Positions 43,744 to 52,542 are shown, counted from the stretch's first letter. The stretch is 64,000 nt of DNA from Fimenecus sp045593555 (GCA_045593555.1 JAZNWU010000017.1:1-64000); one strand, 5' to 3'. The notes: generated by a model not told the origin, from the sequence alone. Translations and numbers: made by a program.

Positions 43744-43984
43744 ATGTAAATTATTACGAGAAATCTCTGCAGTAAGTTTTGCTGCGTGGGAATTGCATTT
43801 GTATTTAGATACTCATCCTTGTGATGAAAAAGCTATTGAAATGCATAAAAAGTATTCGGAAAGAGCTATGGAATTAAAAGAAGAATATGAAGAATGCTTT
43901 GGTCCATTGACACATAAATCTGGAAGTGGACTTGTATGGATAAAAGACCCATGGCCTTGGGAATATACGGAGTGTGGTTGCTGA
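43736..43984 (+). CDS. cotJB: spore coat protein CotJB
   Basis: An 82-residue protein (VDKCKLLREISAVSFAAWEL, ALY-like helix, then PWPWE near the end) typical of CotJB. I chose the GTG at 43736, because GGAGGT at 43723 is 7 nt upstream; an in-frame ATG at 43721 overlaps that site. It shares its stop with the cotJC start (TGATG). Confidence 0.88.
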   Translation: MDKCKLLREISAVSFAAWELHLYLDTHPCDEKAIEMHKKYSERAMELKEEYEECFGPLTHKSGSGLVWIKDPWPWEYTECGC

Positions 43985-44613
43985 TGTTTCAATATGAAAA
44001 GAAATTACAATATCCAGTAAAAATCAAGAATCCTAATCCAAAATTGGCAAAAGTCATTATTTCACAGTTTGGCGGTCCCGACGGCGAATTGGCTGCATCT
44101 ATGAGATATTTCTCTCAAAGATACGGAATGCCATTACCTGAATTAAAAGGACTTTTGACTGATATTGCAACGGAAGAATTAAGCCATTTGGAAATGGTCG
44201 GTGCAATTGTTTATCAATTAACAAGAAATTTATCAATTGATGAAATAAAAAAATCTGGTTTTGACACATACTTTGTTGACCATACAACAGGTATTTATCC
44301 GATAGCTGCAAGTGGAACACCGTTTTCTGCAATGTATCTTCAATCAAAGGGTGATGTTATAACTGACCTGCACGAAGATTTAGCAGCAGAACAAAAGGCA
44401 AGAACAACCTATGATAATATCTTAAGACTTGTTGATGACCCAGATGTTCGCGACCCGATAAAATTCCTTCGTGAAAGAGAAATTGTGCATTATCAAAGAT
44501 TCGGTGAAGGTTTACAACTTGTTACAGATAAGTTGGACAGTAAGAATTTCTATGCATTTAATCCAAGCTTTGATAAGCATTGCATGAAGAATGTAAATAA
44601 AAGAAAAAGATAA
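43984..44613 (+). CDS. cotJC: spore coat manganese catalase-like protein CotJC
   Basis: A 209-residue ferritin-like protein. Dimanganese ligands are seen as GPDGELAASMRYFSQRY (Glu), IATEELSHLEMVG (Glu-x-x-His), EDLAAEQKARTTYDNIL (Glu) and REREIVHYQRFGE (Glu-x-x-His). It resembles manganese catalase and protects or builds the spore coat. It is coupled to cotJB. This is the clearest evidence in the window that the organism has sporulation genes. Confidence 0.93.
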   Translation: MFQYEKKLQYPVKIKNPNPKLAKVIISQFGGPDGELAASMRYFSQRYGMPLPELKGLLTDIATEELSHLEMVGAIVYQLTRNLSIDEIKKSGFDTYFVDHTTGIYPIAASGTPFSAMYLQSKGDVITDLHEDLAAEQKARTTYDNILRLVDDPDVRDPIKFLREREIVHYQRFGEGLQLVTDKLDSKNFYAFNPSFDKHCMKNVNKRKR

Positions 44614-44620
44614 ATAAGTT

Positions 44621-44651
44621 ATATGGCGGAGCAATACTCCGTCATATTTTA
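44621..44651 (+). terminator. terminator of cotJABC
   Basis: Eleven-base-pair stem ATATGGCGGAG with CTCCGTCATAT (one G-T pair), 5-nt loop, then TTTA. Confidence 0.6.
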
Positions 44652-44655
44652 TATC

Positions 44656-44684
44656 TTGAAGAAACATATAAAATATGATAACAT
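44656..44684 (+). promoter_or_regulatory. promoter of the dockerin-protein gene
   Basis: -35 TTGAAG (44656-44661), 17-nt spacer, -10 TAACAT (44679-44684). The upstream ATG at 44675 lies inside this promoter, which favours the GTG at 44714 as the start. Confidence 0.5.
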
Positions 44685-44713
44685 TATTAAAAATGTTATT
44701 TGGATGTGGTTTT

Positions 44714-45880
44714 GTGAAAAAGTTAAATAAAATTGCATTAATACTTATGACAATATTATTGATAATTTCTTCTTTTTCAATGTTTGGCATAGTTGTAAAT
44801 GCATCAACTGAAGGTAGTTGTGGCATATATGAAGATAATGTTATTTGGTCATTTAATGAAGATGATTATATATTAACGATATCTGGTACAGGCAAAATGA
44901 AAAATTATAATTATTATCAATCATTTGATGGTAATTGTAGTAATGTGAAGTCAATTATAATTACTGATGGAGTCACAAATATTGGTACAAAAGCTTTTGC
45001 TATTTGTGAGGTGGTGACAAACATTTCAATACCAAAATCAGTTGTTGAAATTAATGATAATGCATTTGAGAATTGTAGTCTATTAACATATGTTTATTAT
45101 GAAGGTACTTGTGAAGATTGGGAGAAAATTGACATAAGTTTGAATGGAAACAATTATCTGACGGATGCTACCATTATTTATAATTATGAAACGCATGTGT
45201 GTAGTTTTGGTGATTGGATAACAACTTTTGAACCCACTTGTATCGATGTGGGAACTGAAATGCGAGAATGTGATTGTGGTAAAAAAGAATTCAATAACAT
45301 CTCTCCAACAGGTAAACACAATTACGTTTGGAAAATAACTGTTGAAGCAACCTGTACTGATAATGGTCAGGAAACCTCATATTGCAGTGTGTGTAATAAA
45401 AAGGGTGAAATAAGGTCGATAAATGAACTTGGTCATAGATATGGCGATTGGAAAATAGATGTTGAACCTACTTGTGTAAGTGAGGGTTCACGTGTTAAGA
45501 AATGCGAAACTTGTGGTATAGTACTTGAAAAAGAAATTATTGAACAATTGCCTCATAATTTTGGGAACTGGAAAACTACTATAAAAGAAACTGAAGAACA
45601 TAATGGCGAAGAAATAAGGACTTGCAAATCCTGCAAATATTCTGAAACAAGAGAAATTGATAACATTCACGGCTCTGATGAAATAATTATAATTGGTGAT
45701 GCAGATAGTAATGGAAAAGTTACAGCAATAGATGCTCGTTTAGTTCTGCAGGTTGTTGCAGGTATAAAGACAGAAAATGATATAAACTGTTTTAATGCAG
45801 ACATTAATAATGATAATAAAATAACCGCAATGGATGCTCGTAAAATTTTACAAATTGTTGCTGGTATTAATTCCAATTAA
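44714..45880 (+). CDS. secreted LRR / zinc-ribbon-repeat protein with C-terminal dockerin
   Basis: A 388-residue exported protein from the GTG at 44714 (alternative ATG 44675). It has a signal peptide (~1-30), then a BspA-type leucine-rich-repeat domain (GVTNIGTKAFAICEVVTNIS, VVEINDNAFENCSLL). At least three ~45-residue repeats follow with a Trp near the start and CxxC or CDCG pairs (CDCGKKE, CSVCNKK, CETCG, CKSCK). The C-terminus is a dockerin with two Ca2+ loops: DADSNGKVTAIDARLVLQ and DINNDNKITAMDARKILQ. Dockerins bind cohesins, so this protein could dock on the cohesin encoded at 2.06 kb. No catalytic domain is recognised; it may bind a surface or host component. Confidence 0.82.
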   Translation: MKKLNKIALILMTILLIISSFSMFGIVVNASTEGSCGIYEDNVIWSFNEDDYILTISGTGKMKNYNYYQSFDGNCSNVKSIIITDGVTNIGTKAFAICEVVTNISIPKSVVEINDNAFENCSLLTYVYYEGTCEDWEKIDISLNGNNYLTDATIIYNYETHVCSFGDWITTFEPTCIDVGTEMRECDCGKKEFNNISPTGKHNYVWKITVEATCTDNGQETSYCSVCNKKGEIRSINELGHRYGDWKIDVEPTCVSEGSRVKKCETCGIVLEKEIIEQLPHNFGNWKTTIKETEEHNGEEIRTCKSCKYSETREIDNIHGSDEIIIIGDADSNGKVTAIDARLVLQVVAGIKTENDINCFNADINNDNKITAMDARKILQIVAGINSN

Positions 45881-45888
45881 ACTGATTA

Positions 45889-45915
45889 AAAGGTAAGATA
45901 TTATGTCTTACCTTT
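45889..45915 (+). terminator. terminator of the dockerin-protein gene
   Basis: Ten-base-pair stem AAAGGTAAGA with TCTTACCTTT, 7-nt loop, then AATATTTG; a weak U-run. Confidence 0.55.
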
Positions 45916-45954
45916 AATATTTGCTTAATTAGACAAATTTTTAACAAATAATCA

Positions 45955-45983
45955 TTGACACTTTTTGTTATTGAGAGTAAACT
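45955..45983 (+). promoter_or_regulatory. sigma-A promoter of the aconitase X genes
   Basis: -35 TTGACA (45955-45960), 17-nt spacer, -10 TAAACT (45978-45983), 37 nt before the ATG. Confidence 0.6.
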
Positions 45984-46020
45984 ATGTTTGTTAATATTTT
46001 ATTAAAGAGGTGTAATAACA

Positions 46021-47301
46021 ATGGCAATGCAATTGACAACTGAACAACAGGCAATGTTGGACGGTAAGCAAGGCGAAGTAATGGCTAAAGTTATGAAAAC
46101 ACTTGTTATGTATGGTGAAACATTTGGTGCAGAAAAAATGGTTCCCGTAACAAGTGAAAAGGGACATCTTGTTACAAGCTTTGGTCTTAAAATGATGACT
46201 CCTGTATTTGATTTGATGGACCAGCTTCTTAATGCTGGAGTTACATCAAAACAGAAATTCTCAGTTGACCCAAAGCCTTTTGACCCAAATGTTCCATCTG
46301 ATTTTCTTAAAAATTTCGTATTTAAGAAATTTATGTATTCAAAACAGGATTCATACAATGAACAGCTTCGTAAAATGGGACTTTTAAATGACGATGCATA
46401 TACATGTGCTTGTTATCTTGATGAAGTTGGAAACACACCAAAGAAAGGTGATATTCTTTCCTGGGCTGAATCAAGTGCTGTAGCATATGCAAATTCTGTT
46501 ATCGGTGCTCGTTGTAACCGTAACTCAGGTCTTATTGAAATGATGGGTTCAATAGCAGGTTTTGTTCCTGATTTTGGTCTTCTTACTGATGAAGGAAGAA
46601 AAGCAACATGGATTATCGAAGTAAAATGCTCAAAGAAGCCTGAAGCACAGATTCTTGGCTCTGCAATCGGTATGAAAGTTATGGAAGATGTTCCATTTGT
46701 TAAGGGTATGAATGAGTGGCTTGGTACAGAACTTAATGATGATGCAAAAGCATATCTTAAAGACTTTGGTGCTGCTTGTGCTTCTAACGGTGCTGTTGGT
46801 CTTTATCATATTGCAGGTCTTACTCCTGAAGCAGTTGAAATGGGTGAGTCACTCATTACTGAAAATGCACAGGTTTATGTTATTGATGATGCTGAACTTG
46901 AAAGGGTAAAGAAATCATATCCAGTAATGTGGAAGAATCCTGATGCAACTCCTAAACTCTGTTTCGTTGGTTGTCCTCATATGACAATGGCTCAGCTTAA
47001 GGAATGGACAGTAAATGTTTATGAAGGTCTTAAGAAAAATGGACTTAAAAAGGTTTCTGTTCCAACTGTATTTACAGCTCCTCCTGCAGTTTGTGATGAA
47101 TTCAAGAAGACTGATTTATATGCAAAACTTCAGTCAACAGGTGTAGTACTCAGTTATATTTGTCCTCTTATGTATATGAATAATCCTCTTGCAAAGAAGA
47201 TGCCTGTTATCACAAACTCAAATAAGCTTCGTACATACACAACATCTCGTTACTATACAAGTGAAGAGATTCTTAATATTATTACAAAGGAGGCAAAATA
47301 A
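46021..47301 (+). CDS. aconitase X large (catalytic) subunit
   Basis: A 426-residue protein of the aconitase X / DUF521 family: QLTTEQQAMLDGKQGEVMAK, TSFGLKMMTPVFDL, SSAVAYANSVIGARCNRNSG, VGCPHMTMAQL and VLSYICPLMYMNNP. Cys residues in ARCN, GCPH and ICPL are the probable cluster ligands. Characterised family members dehydrate cis-3-hydroxy-L-proline (bacteria) or mevalonate-5-phosphate (archaea); the substrate here is not assigned. GAGGTG precedes the ATG. The small subunit follows at once, so this is the split two-subunit form. Confidence 0.88.
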   Translation: MAMQLTTEQQAMLDGKQGEVMAKVMKTLVMYGETFGAEKMVPVTSEKGHLVTSFGLKMMTPVFDLMDQLLNAGVTSKQKFSVDPKPFDPNVPSDFLKNFVFKKFMYSKQDSYNEQLRKMGLLNDDAYTCACYLDEVGNTPKKGDILSWAESSAVAYANSVIGARCNRNSGLIEMMGSIAGFVPDFGLLTDEGRKATWIIEVKCSKKPEAQILGSAIGMKVMEDVPFVKGMNEWLGTELNDDAKAYLKDFGAACASNGAVGLYHIAGLTPEAVEMGESLITENAQVYVIDDAELERVKKSYPVMWKNPDATPKLCFVGCPHMTMAQLKEWTVNVYEGLKKNGLKKVSVPTVFTAPPAVCDEFKKTDLYAKLQSTGVVLSYICPLMYMNNPLAKKMPVITNSNKLRTYTTSRYYTSEEILNIITKEAK

Positions 47302-47302
47302 A

Positions 47303-47743
47303 ATGAAAACATTTAAAGGTCGTCCTGTAGTTCCGGGAAAGGCAACTGCAACTGCACTTGTTTCTCATGGTGGTTTTAATACTCTTGCTTCCTTCCAGGG
47401 TGCACTCCAGTTTGGTGATAAAGAAGCAAAATGTGGTGACCAGAATAATAAAGATATTTATGAAAAACCAATGGTTGGAACAGCACTTTGTCTTCCACAG
47501 ACAATTGGTTCAACAACAGGTGGTCTTGTTCTTTATTGTGCAAAGGTAATGGAACGTTGTCCTGCATGTATGCTTTTCTCAGAGCACATTGACTCTCTTG
47601 CAGCAGCAGGTGCTATTATCGGTTCTGTTTGGACTGATACACCAATGCCAACAGTTGACTGCCTTGGAGAAGAATTCCTTAATACTGTAAAAACAGGTGA
47701 CAAAATCACTGTGTACGAAGATGGTACAGTTACTGTTGAATAA
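47303..47743 (+). CDS. aconitase X small (swivel) subunit
   Basis: A 146-residue DUF126-type protein (KGRPVVPGKATATALVSHGG, GTALCLPQTIGSTTGGLVL, AAGAIIGSVWTDTPMPTVDC, final KTGDKITVYEDGTVTV). It forms the swivel half that closes the active site of the large subunit. I chose the ATG at 47303, 9 nt after AAAGGAGG, which sits in the 3' end of the large-subunit gene. The unit ends in a strong terminator, with no proline-pathway neighbours. Confidence 0.88.
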   Translation: MKTFKGRPVVPGKATATALVSHGGFNTLASFQGALQFGDKEAKCGDQNNKDIYEKPMVGTALCLPQTIGSTTGGLVLYCAKVMERCPACMLFSEHIDSLAAAGAIIGSVWTDTPMPTVDCLGEEFLNTVKTGDKITVYEDGTVTVE

Positions 47744-47754
47744 TTTTATTAAAT

Positions 47755-47794
47755 AAAAAATCGTGCTTTACTTGATTGTAAGGCACGATTTTTT
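47755..47794. terminator. bidirectional terminator after aconitase X
   Basis: A 17-bp stem (47755-47771 with 47778-47794, one G-T pair), 6-nt loop, six A and six T at the foot. It serves both convergent genes. Confidence 0.88.
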
Positions 47795-47806
47795 GTCTAT
47801 ATTAAA

Positions 47807-48784
47807 CTATTTTATGTATTTATTTATAAAAGTACAAACAGAATTCCAGTATAATTTAGGATTAGCACAGGAATTTCTCGCATGAGGTGAGTTTGGAATT
47901 GTAACTTTTTCCTTATCACTTGCACAAGCTTCATAAACTTTATCAAGCATTTCATATGGCACAAAAGTATCTTTATCACCGTGAATAAAAATAGTTGGTG
48001 TTTTAGATTTCTTTAACTGTTCAATTGAAGATGCTTTTTTAAAATCAAATCCGGAATATAATTTGTTGACAGTGTTAGCACTATATAGAGTTGGGAATGA
48101 GTGCATTTTAAAATTGTTTCTAATTTTATTATCAAAAATATCCCAGACGGAAGTGTATCCACAGTCTGCAACTGCAACCTTAACATTTTCAGGTAATTTT
48201 TCACCTGTAGTCATCATTGTGGTTGCTGCACCCATAGAAACACCATGTAAAACAATCTTAATATCAGGATTAGTTTCTACAAGATAGTGTATCCAATCAA
48301 TTATATCAAGTCTGTCCTTCCAACCCATAGTTACAACACTCGATTCACTGTCAGCGTGTCCGTTAAGGCTTGGCATAAGTACATTGTATCCTAACTCGTG
48401 ATATTTTTCTGCATAAACACCCATTGAACAAGGATTAGATGTATATCCGTGAATTACAATTACACATATATCACTTTCATTATCTGCAAAGATATAATCT
48501 GCTACAATATTTTTATTGAAATTAGAGGATTTAATTGCAATTTTTTCTTTGTTTGCGTTATTAAACCAATCTTTACCATCTTGCATCATTTTATCAAGAC
48601 GAAGTCTTTCTTCGTCTGGTTCTTTTGGTTTACCACTTGCAACTTTAGCGACAAATGGATTTTTTAAACCACTTTTTGTCAAAGTAACATAATAGAAAAA
48701 ATTGCCAATCATAAAATATGTAGCTGCAGCAGTTGAACCGATAATTCCAGCTGTTTTCAGAATTTTTTTTGTAGATTTTTTCAT
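47807..48784 (-). CDS. membrane-tethered alpha/beta hydrolase
   Basis: A 325-residue protein with an N-terminal hydrophobic anchor (~10-38), then an alpha/beta-hydrolase fold: VIVIHGYTSNPCSMG (oxyanion region), LHGVSMGAATTMM (nucleophile Ser), IFIHGDKDTFVPYEM (Asp) and IPNSPHARNS (His). It resembles the family of tethered S9-like serine hydrolases or esterases; substrate unknown. The active site probably faces outward. It has its own promoter. Confidence 0.85.
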   Translation of the reverse strand: MKKSTKKILKTAGIIGSTAAATYFMIGNFFYYVTLTKSGLKNPFVAKVASGKPKEPDEERLRLDKMMQDGKDWFNNANKEKIAIKSSNFNKNIVADYIFADNESDICVIVIHGYTSNPCSMGVYAEKYHELGYNVLMPSLNGHADSESSVVTMGWKDRLDIIDWIHYLVETNPDIKIVLHGVSMGAATTMMTTGEKLPENVKVAVADCGYTSVWDIFDNKIRNNFKMHSFPTLYSANTVNKLYSGFDFKKASSIEQLKKSKTPTIFIHGDKDTFVPYEMLDKVYEACASDKEKVTIPNSPHARNSCANPKLYWNSVCTFINKYIK

Positions 48785-48805
48785 AAAGAATTCCTCCCAA
48801 ATCTT

Positions 48806-48834
48806 ATTTTACAACTAAATCTTTGTGTTGTCTA
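48806..48834 (-). promoter_or_regulatory. promoter of the alpha/beta hydrolase gene
   Basis: Minus strand: -35 TAGACA (48829-48834), 17-nt spacer, -10 TAAAAT (48806-48811); GGGAGG precedes the ATG. Confidence 0.5.
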
Positions 48835-48860
48835 TTCTTTTTTACGATAATTGATAAAAT

Positions 48861-48889
48861 TTGCAATAAGTGTTGTTTTATGATAAAAT
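48861..48889 (+). promoter_or_regulatory. promoter of the DivIVA-like / hydro-lyase / pcrA unit
   Basis: -35 TTGCAA (48861-48866), 17-nt spacer, -10 TAAAAT (48884-48889). Confidence 0.5.
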
Positions 48890-48934
48890 TTCTGTTAAAA
48901 TATATAAAAATCATATATTAAGAGGATAAATTAT

Positions 48935-49648
48935 ATGAGTAAAGAATTTACAGTTATGAAAACTGCTCTTTTTGGCGGATTTAAAAAATCAGATGTTCTG
49001 ACTTTTATTGAACAACTTCAGACTGAAACTACTGAAACCAAGGAGTTGCTTGATGCAAAGCGTGAAGAAGCACTTGAGCTTAAAAATAAGATTGAAGAGC
49101 TTGAGGTAAAACTTGAGGAATTAACAGTAGTTAATGAAAAACTTGCTGACAAGGAAAATGAAGTTTCAGAATTAACTCAGAAACTTGATGCAGCTTTGTT
49201 GGAAAATAAGCAATTAAGTGAAAAAAGTGTTGAGTTTGACGAAAAGACAGAAAAGTTAAGACGCGCTGAAAAGCAGATTGGTGCTGCATACATTGATGCT
49301 CGTCGTTATTCTGATGATTTAGTGGAAAATGCAAAAAGTAAAGCTAAAGATATAGGTGCTTTTGCCTCTCAGGATATTAAACGTGAAGCCTCTGAAATCG
49401 AAGCACTTCTTAAAGATGTTGATGCGATTTCAAGAAAATTCAATTCTTCAATTGAGCAACTTCATAAAGATGTTTATGCACTTAGCTCAAAACTTAATTC
49501 TTCTGCATCTAACTTGCTTAATTTACATACAGATTTATCTGAACTTGAAGCACATAATTTTGATTATGTTGATGAACAGAAAGATGATGTTACATATACT
49601 GTTTCAGAGGAATATGTTTCTGTTTCTTTTGACGGGGATGATGAGTAA
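48935..49648 (+). CDS. DivIVA-like coiled-coil protein
   Basis: A 237-residue protein. The N-terminal ~25 residues (ALFGGFKKSDVLTFIEQLQ) match the DivIVA-type lead segment, and a long heptad coiled coil runs from ~28 to ~115 (ELKNKIEELEVKLEEL). The acidic C-terminus has a second helical region (~120-215). DivIVA proteins mark curved membrane and the division pole; this relative has no known partner. GAGGAT precedes the ATG. It is followed after 2 nt by the hydro-lyase subunit, probably in one transcript. Confidence 0.75.
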   Translation: MSKEFTVMKTALFGGFKKSDVLTFIEQLQTETTETKELLDAKREEALELKNKIEELEVKLEELTVVNEKLADKENEVSELTQKLDAALLENKQLSEKSVEFDEKTEKLRRAEKQIGAAYIDARRYSDDLVENAKSKAKDIGAFASQDIKREASEIEALLKDVDAISRKFNSSIEQLHKDVYALSSKLNSSASNLLNLHTDLSELEAHNFDYVDEQKDDVTYTVSEEYVSVSFDGDDE

Positions 49649-49650
49649 TA

Positions 49651-50217
49651 ATGTCTGAATATTATTTTAATACTCAGGAGATTACAGAGTATATAAAAGT
49701 ACTTAAAGCAGGGGATAGGGTTATTCTTTCAGGTGCAGTATTTACTGCAAGAGATGCAGCTCATAAAAGAATTATTCAATTAATAAATTCCGGAGATGAA
49801 TTGCCGTTTGAATTGGAGAATTCGTTTATCTATTATGCAGGACCTACACCAACTCCTGATGAAATGGCAATAGGCAGTTGTGGACCGACAACATCAAGCA
49901 GAATGGATAAATTTGCACCGACTTTACTTGATTTAGGACTTAAAGGGATGATAGGCAAAGGCCCTCGAAACCAAGATGTAATCGATGCAATAATAAGAAA
50001 TAATGCTGTTTATTTTTGTGCAACAGGTGGTGCAGGTGCTCTTGCTTCAAAGTGCATTACAAAATGTGAAGTAATTGCATTTGATGATTTAGGTTGTGAA
50101 TCTGTAAAAAAACTTGAATTTAATAATTTTCCTCTTATTGTTGGTATTGATAGTAATGGGAAATCACTTTTTAATGTAATAGGAGAATATAAATGTATTC
50201 ACAAATTTGTGAGTTAA
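49651..50217 (+). CDS. fumarate hydratase class I-type beta subunit (orphan)
   Basis: A 188-residue protein matching the C-terminal domain/beta subunit of the Fe-S hydro-lyase family (class I fumarase, L-tartrate dehydratase): GDRVILSGAVFTARDAAHKR, YYAGPTPTPDEMAIGSCGPT, SSRMDKFAPTLLDLGLKGMI, IGKGPRN, FCATGGAGALASKCI. In two-subunit enzymes the alpha chain carries the cluster; no alpha gene is in the window. It could work with an alpha subunit encoded elsewhere. The 3' end overlaps pcrA by 25 nt, so they are coupled. Confidence 0.85.
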   Translation: MSEYYFNTQEITEYIKVLKAGDRVILSGAVFTARDAAHKRIIQLINSGDELPFELENSFIYYAGPTPTPDEMAIGSCGPTTSSRMDKFAPTLLDLGLKGMIGKGPRNQDVIDAIIRNNAVYFCATGGAGALASKCITKCEVIAFDDLGCESVKKLEFNNFPLIVGIDSNGKSLFNVIGEYKCIHKFVS

Positions 50218-52538
50218 GAAAAAAGATAATTGAAAAAGAATTTAATAAAATGAATCCTATGCAGTTGAAAGCGGTCTTATCAATTGATGGACCGCTTTTA
50301 ATTCTTGCAGGAGCAGGCAGTGGTAAAACAACAGTTTTAGTTAATCGAATTGCAAATCTTATTAAATATGGTAATGCATATAATACTGATATACTTGAAC
50401 ATAAACCTGACGATGATTCTTATGAATTAATGAAATCTTATTATGACGGAAACAGTTCTGTTTATCCACATATAAAGAATCTGTTATCAGTTGATGCTCC
50501 AAAGCCATGGGAAATACTTGCTTTTACTTTTACTAATAAAGCAGCTAATGAGTTAAAAGACCGATTGGCATTAAGAATTGGTGAAGAAGCAAATGATATT
50601 TGGGCAGGTACATTCCATTCAATATGTGTTCGTATTTTGCGTAGAAATGCCGAATTATTAGGCTTTTCAAAGCATTTTACCATATATGATACAGATGACA
50701 GTAAACGTATTATTAAGGATTGTCAGCGACTTCTTAATATTGATGAAAGATTCCTTCCTCATAAGTCTATTCTTGCAGAAATCAGTAAAGCAAAGGATAT
50801 GCTTGTTCCACCAGAAGAATATTTGAATTTGGGCAGTGGAAATTACAGAGAAAAGCAAATCGGCGAATTTTATGCAAAGTATCAAAAGCTTTTAAAGAAT
50901 GCTGATGCTATGGATTTTGATGATATTATTTTCTATACTGTCAAGTTGTTAAAAGAAAATGACGAGGTAAGAGAATACTATCAGAGAAAATTCAGATATG
51001 TTCTTGTTGATGAGTATCAGGATACTAACCATGCTCAATTTATGCTTACAAAACTTTTATCAGAGGGTTACAACAATATTTGTGTTGTTGGTGATGATGA
51101 CCAGAGTATTTATAAATTCCGTGGTGCTACTATTGAGAATATTTTGAGTTTTGAAAAGAACTTTGAAGATGCAGAGGTAATTCGTCTTGAACAGAATTAT
51201 CGTTCAACACAGAATATTCTTGATGGTGCAAATGCTGTTATTTCAAATAATGAGCAACGAAAAGGTAAAAATCTCTGGACGGCAAATGGTTCAGGAGATA
51301 AAATCACCTTGAACACACTTGATGATGAGTATTCCGAAGGTAAATATATTGCTGATGAGATTATGAAGCAAATGAATTCAAACAGAAAGTTCAGTGATTT
51401 TGCTGTTCTTTATCGAATGAATTCAATGTCAAACTCAATTGAAAGATGTTTTGTGAGAAGTGGTATTCCATACAGAATCATCGGTGGACATAAGTTCTAT
51501 GACCGTATGGAAATTAAAGATGCTTTAGCATATCTTTCTGTCATTTCAAATCACGATGATAGTGTAAGACTTGAAAGGATTATCAATGTTCCCAAAAGAG
51601 GAATTGGTGCAACAACAATTGCTTCAGCAAAAGAAATTTCTGATGCTTTGAACATCAGTCTTTTCCAAGTGTTTAAAACTGCAGATGAATATGAAAAACT
51701 TAAACGAATTTCACCAAAGCTTATTGAGTTTACACAGATGATTGAAAGCTTTGCTGATTTGCTTAATCGTGAATCTATGTCATCAGTTTTCATTTCTTTG
51801 CTTGATGAAACAGGATATAAAGATTATCTTGCTGTAACTGATAAAGAAAAGCTTGAAGACAGACTTCAGAACTTGGATGAATTAAATTCAAACCTTATTC
51901 GATATAAGGAAGAAAATCCTGAAGGAGAGTTATCAGATTTCCTTGAAGAAGTTGCTTTATTAACTGATATTGATAATTATAATGCAGATGCAGATTCAGT
52001 TGTTCTTATGACTTTGCATGCATCTAAAGGTCTTGAGTTTCCTGTTGTATTTATGCCTGGACTTGAAGAAGGTGTATTTCCCGGAATGCAAGCACTTTAT
52101 GATTCTTCTGAAATTGAAGAAGAACGAAGATTGGCTTATGTTGGAATTACAAGAGCAAAGGAAAAACTATATCTTTTAAATACTCGTTCAAGAATGATTT
52201 TTGGTTCAACAAAATACAACAGACCATCACGATTTTTAGAAGAATTACCAAAGGATTGTTGTGAATTACTTCTTGAAGCAAAAAAAACTGCTCGAACTAT
52301 AACAAAGAAAGAACCTCGTAAACCTCTTACAAGTGGATTTGGTGTAGGTTTTAATTCAACACCTCAAAAGTTAAATGACTCCTTTATTATCGGTGAAACA
52401 GTTACTCATAGAGTATTCGGTAAAGGTATGATTGTATCCTTACGACCAATGGGAAACGATACACTTATGGAAATTGCCTTTGAAAAAGTCGGTACAAAAA
52501 AGATTATGGCAAACATGGGTGTTGTAAAAAAAGTATAA
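50193..52538 (+). CDS. pcrA: ATP-dependent DNA helicase PcrA/UvrD
   Basis: A 781-residue SF1A helicase, 3' to 5', for replication restart and excision repair. Motifs in order: Q motif PMQLKAVL, Walker A GAGSGKTTVLVNRI, FTNKAANELKDRL, YVLVDEYQDTN, VVGDDDQSIYKFRGA, LEQNYRS, VVLMTLHASKGLEFPVVF, EERRLAYVGITRAKEKLYL. A ~45-residue insertion (~70-110, NTDILEHKPDDDSYELMK) lies between motif I and Ia. The C-terminal Tudor-like part (VTHRVFGKGMIVSL) is the RNA-polymerase-binding region of PcrA. RBS AGGAGA precedes the ATG. It is last in the unit and has its own terminator. Confidence 0.94.
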   Translation: MYSQICELRKKIIEKEFNKMNPMQLKAVLSIDGPLLILAGAGSGKTTVLVNRIANLIKYGNAYNTDILEHKPDDDSYELMKSYYDGNSSVYPHIKNLLSVDAPKPWEILAFTFTNKAANELKDRLALRIGEEANDIWAGTFHSICVRILRRNAELLGFSKHFTIYDTDDSKRIIKDCQRLLNIDERFLPHKSILAEISKAKDMLVPPEEYLNLGSGNYREKQIGEFYAKYQKLLKNADAMDFDDIIFYTVKLLKENDEVREYYQRKFRYVLVDEYQDTNHAQFMLTKLLSEGYNNICVVGDDDQSIYKFRGATIENILSFEKNFEDAEVIRLEQNYRSTQNILDGANAVISNNEQRKGKNLWTANGSGDKITLNTLDDEYSEGKYIADEIMKQMNSNRKFSDFAVLYRMNSMSNSIERCFVRSGIPYRIIGGHKFYDRMEIKDALAYLSVISNHDDSVRLERIINVPKRGIGATTIASAKEISDALNISLFQVFKTADEYEKLKRISPKLIEFTQMIESFADLLNRESMSSVFISLLDETGYKDYLAVTDKEKLEDRLQNLDELNSNLIRYKEENPEGELSDFLEEVALLTDIDNYNADADSVVLMTLHASKGLEFPVVFMPGLEEGVFPGMQALYDSSEIEEERRLAYVGITRAKEKLYLLNTRSRMIFGSTKYNRPSRFLEELPKDCCELLLEAKKTARTITKKEPRKPLTSGFGVGFNSTPQKLNDSFIIGETVTHRVFGKGMIVSLRPMGNDTLMEIAFEKVGTKKIMANMGVVKKV

Positions 52539-52542
52539 ATTA

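Noticed and set aside
44675..44713. ATG 44675 as start of the dockerin protein
   Set aside because: It falls inside the -35/-10 region and lacks an RBS; the GTG at 44714 gives a proper signal peptide.
45955..46020. Riboswitch in the aconitase X leader
   Set aside because: Only ~37 nt separate the promoter from the ATG, too short for a known aptamer and no pairing pattern is visible.
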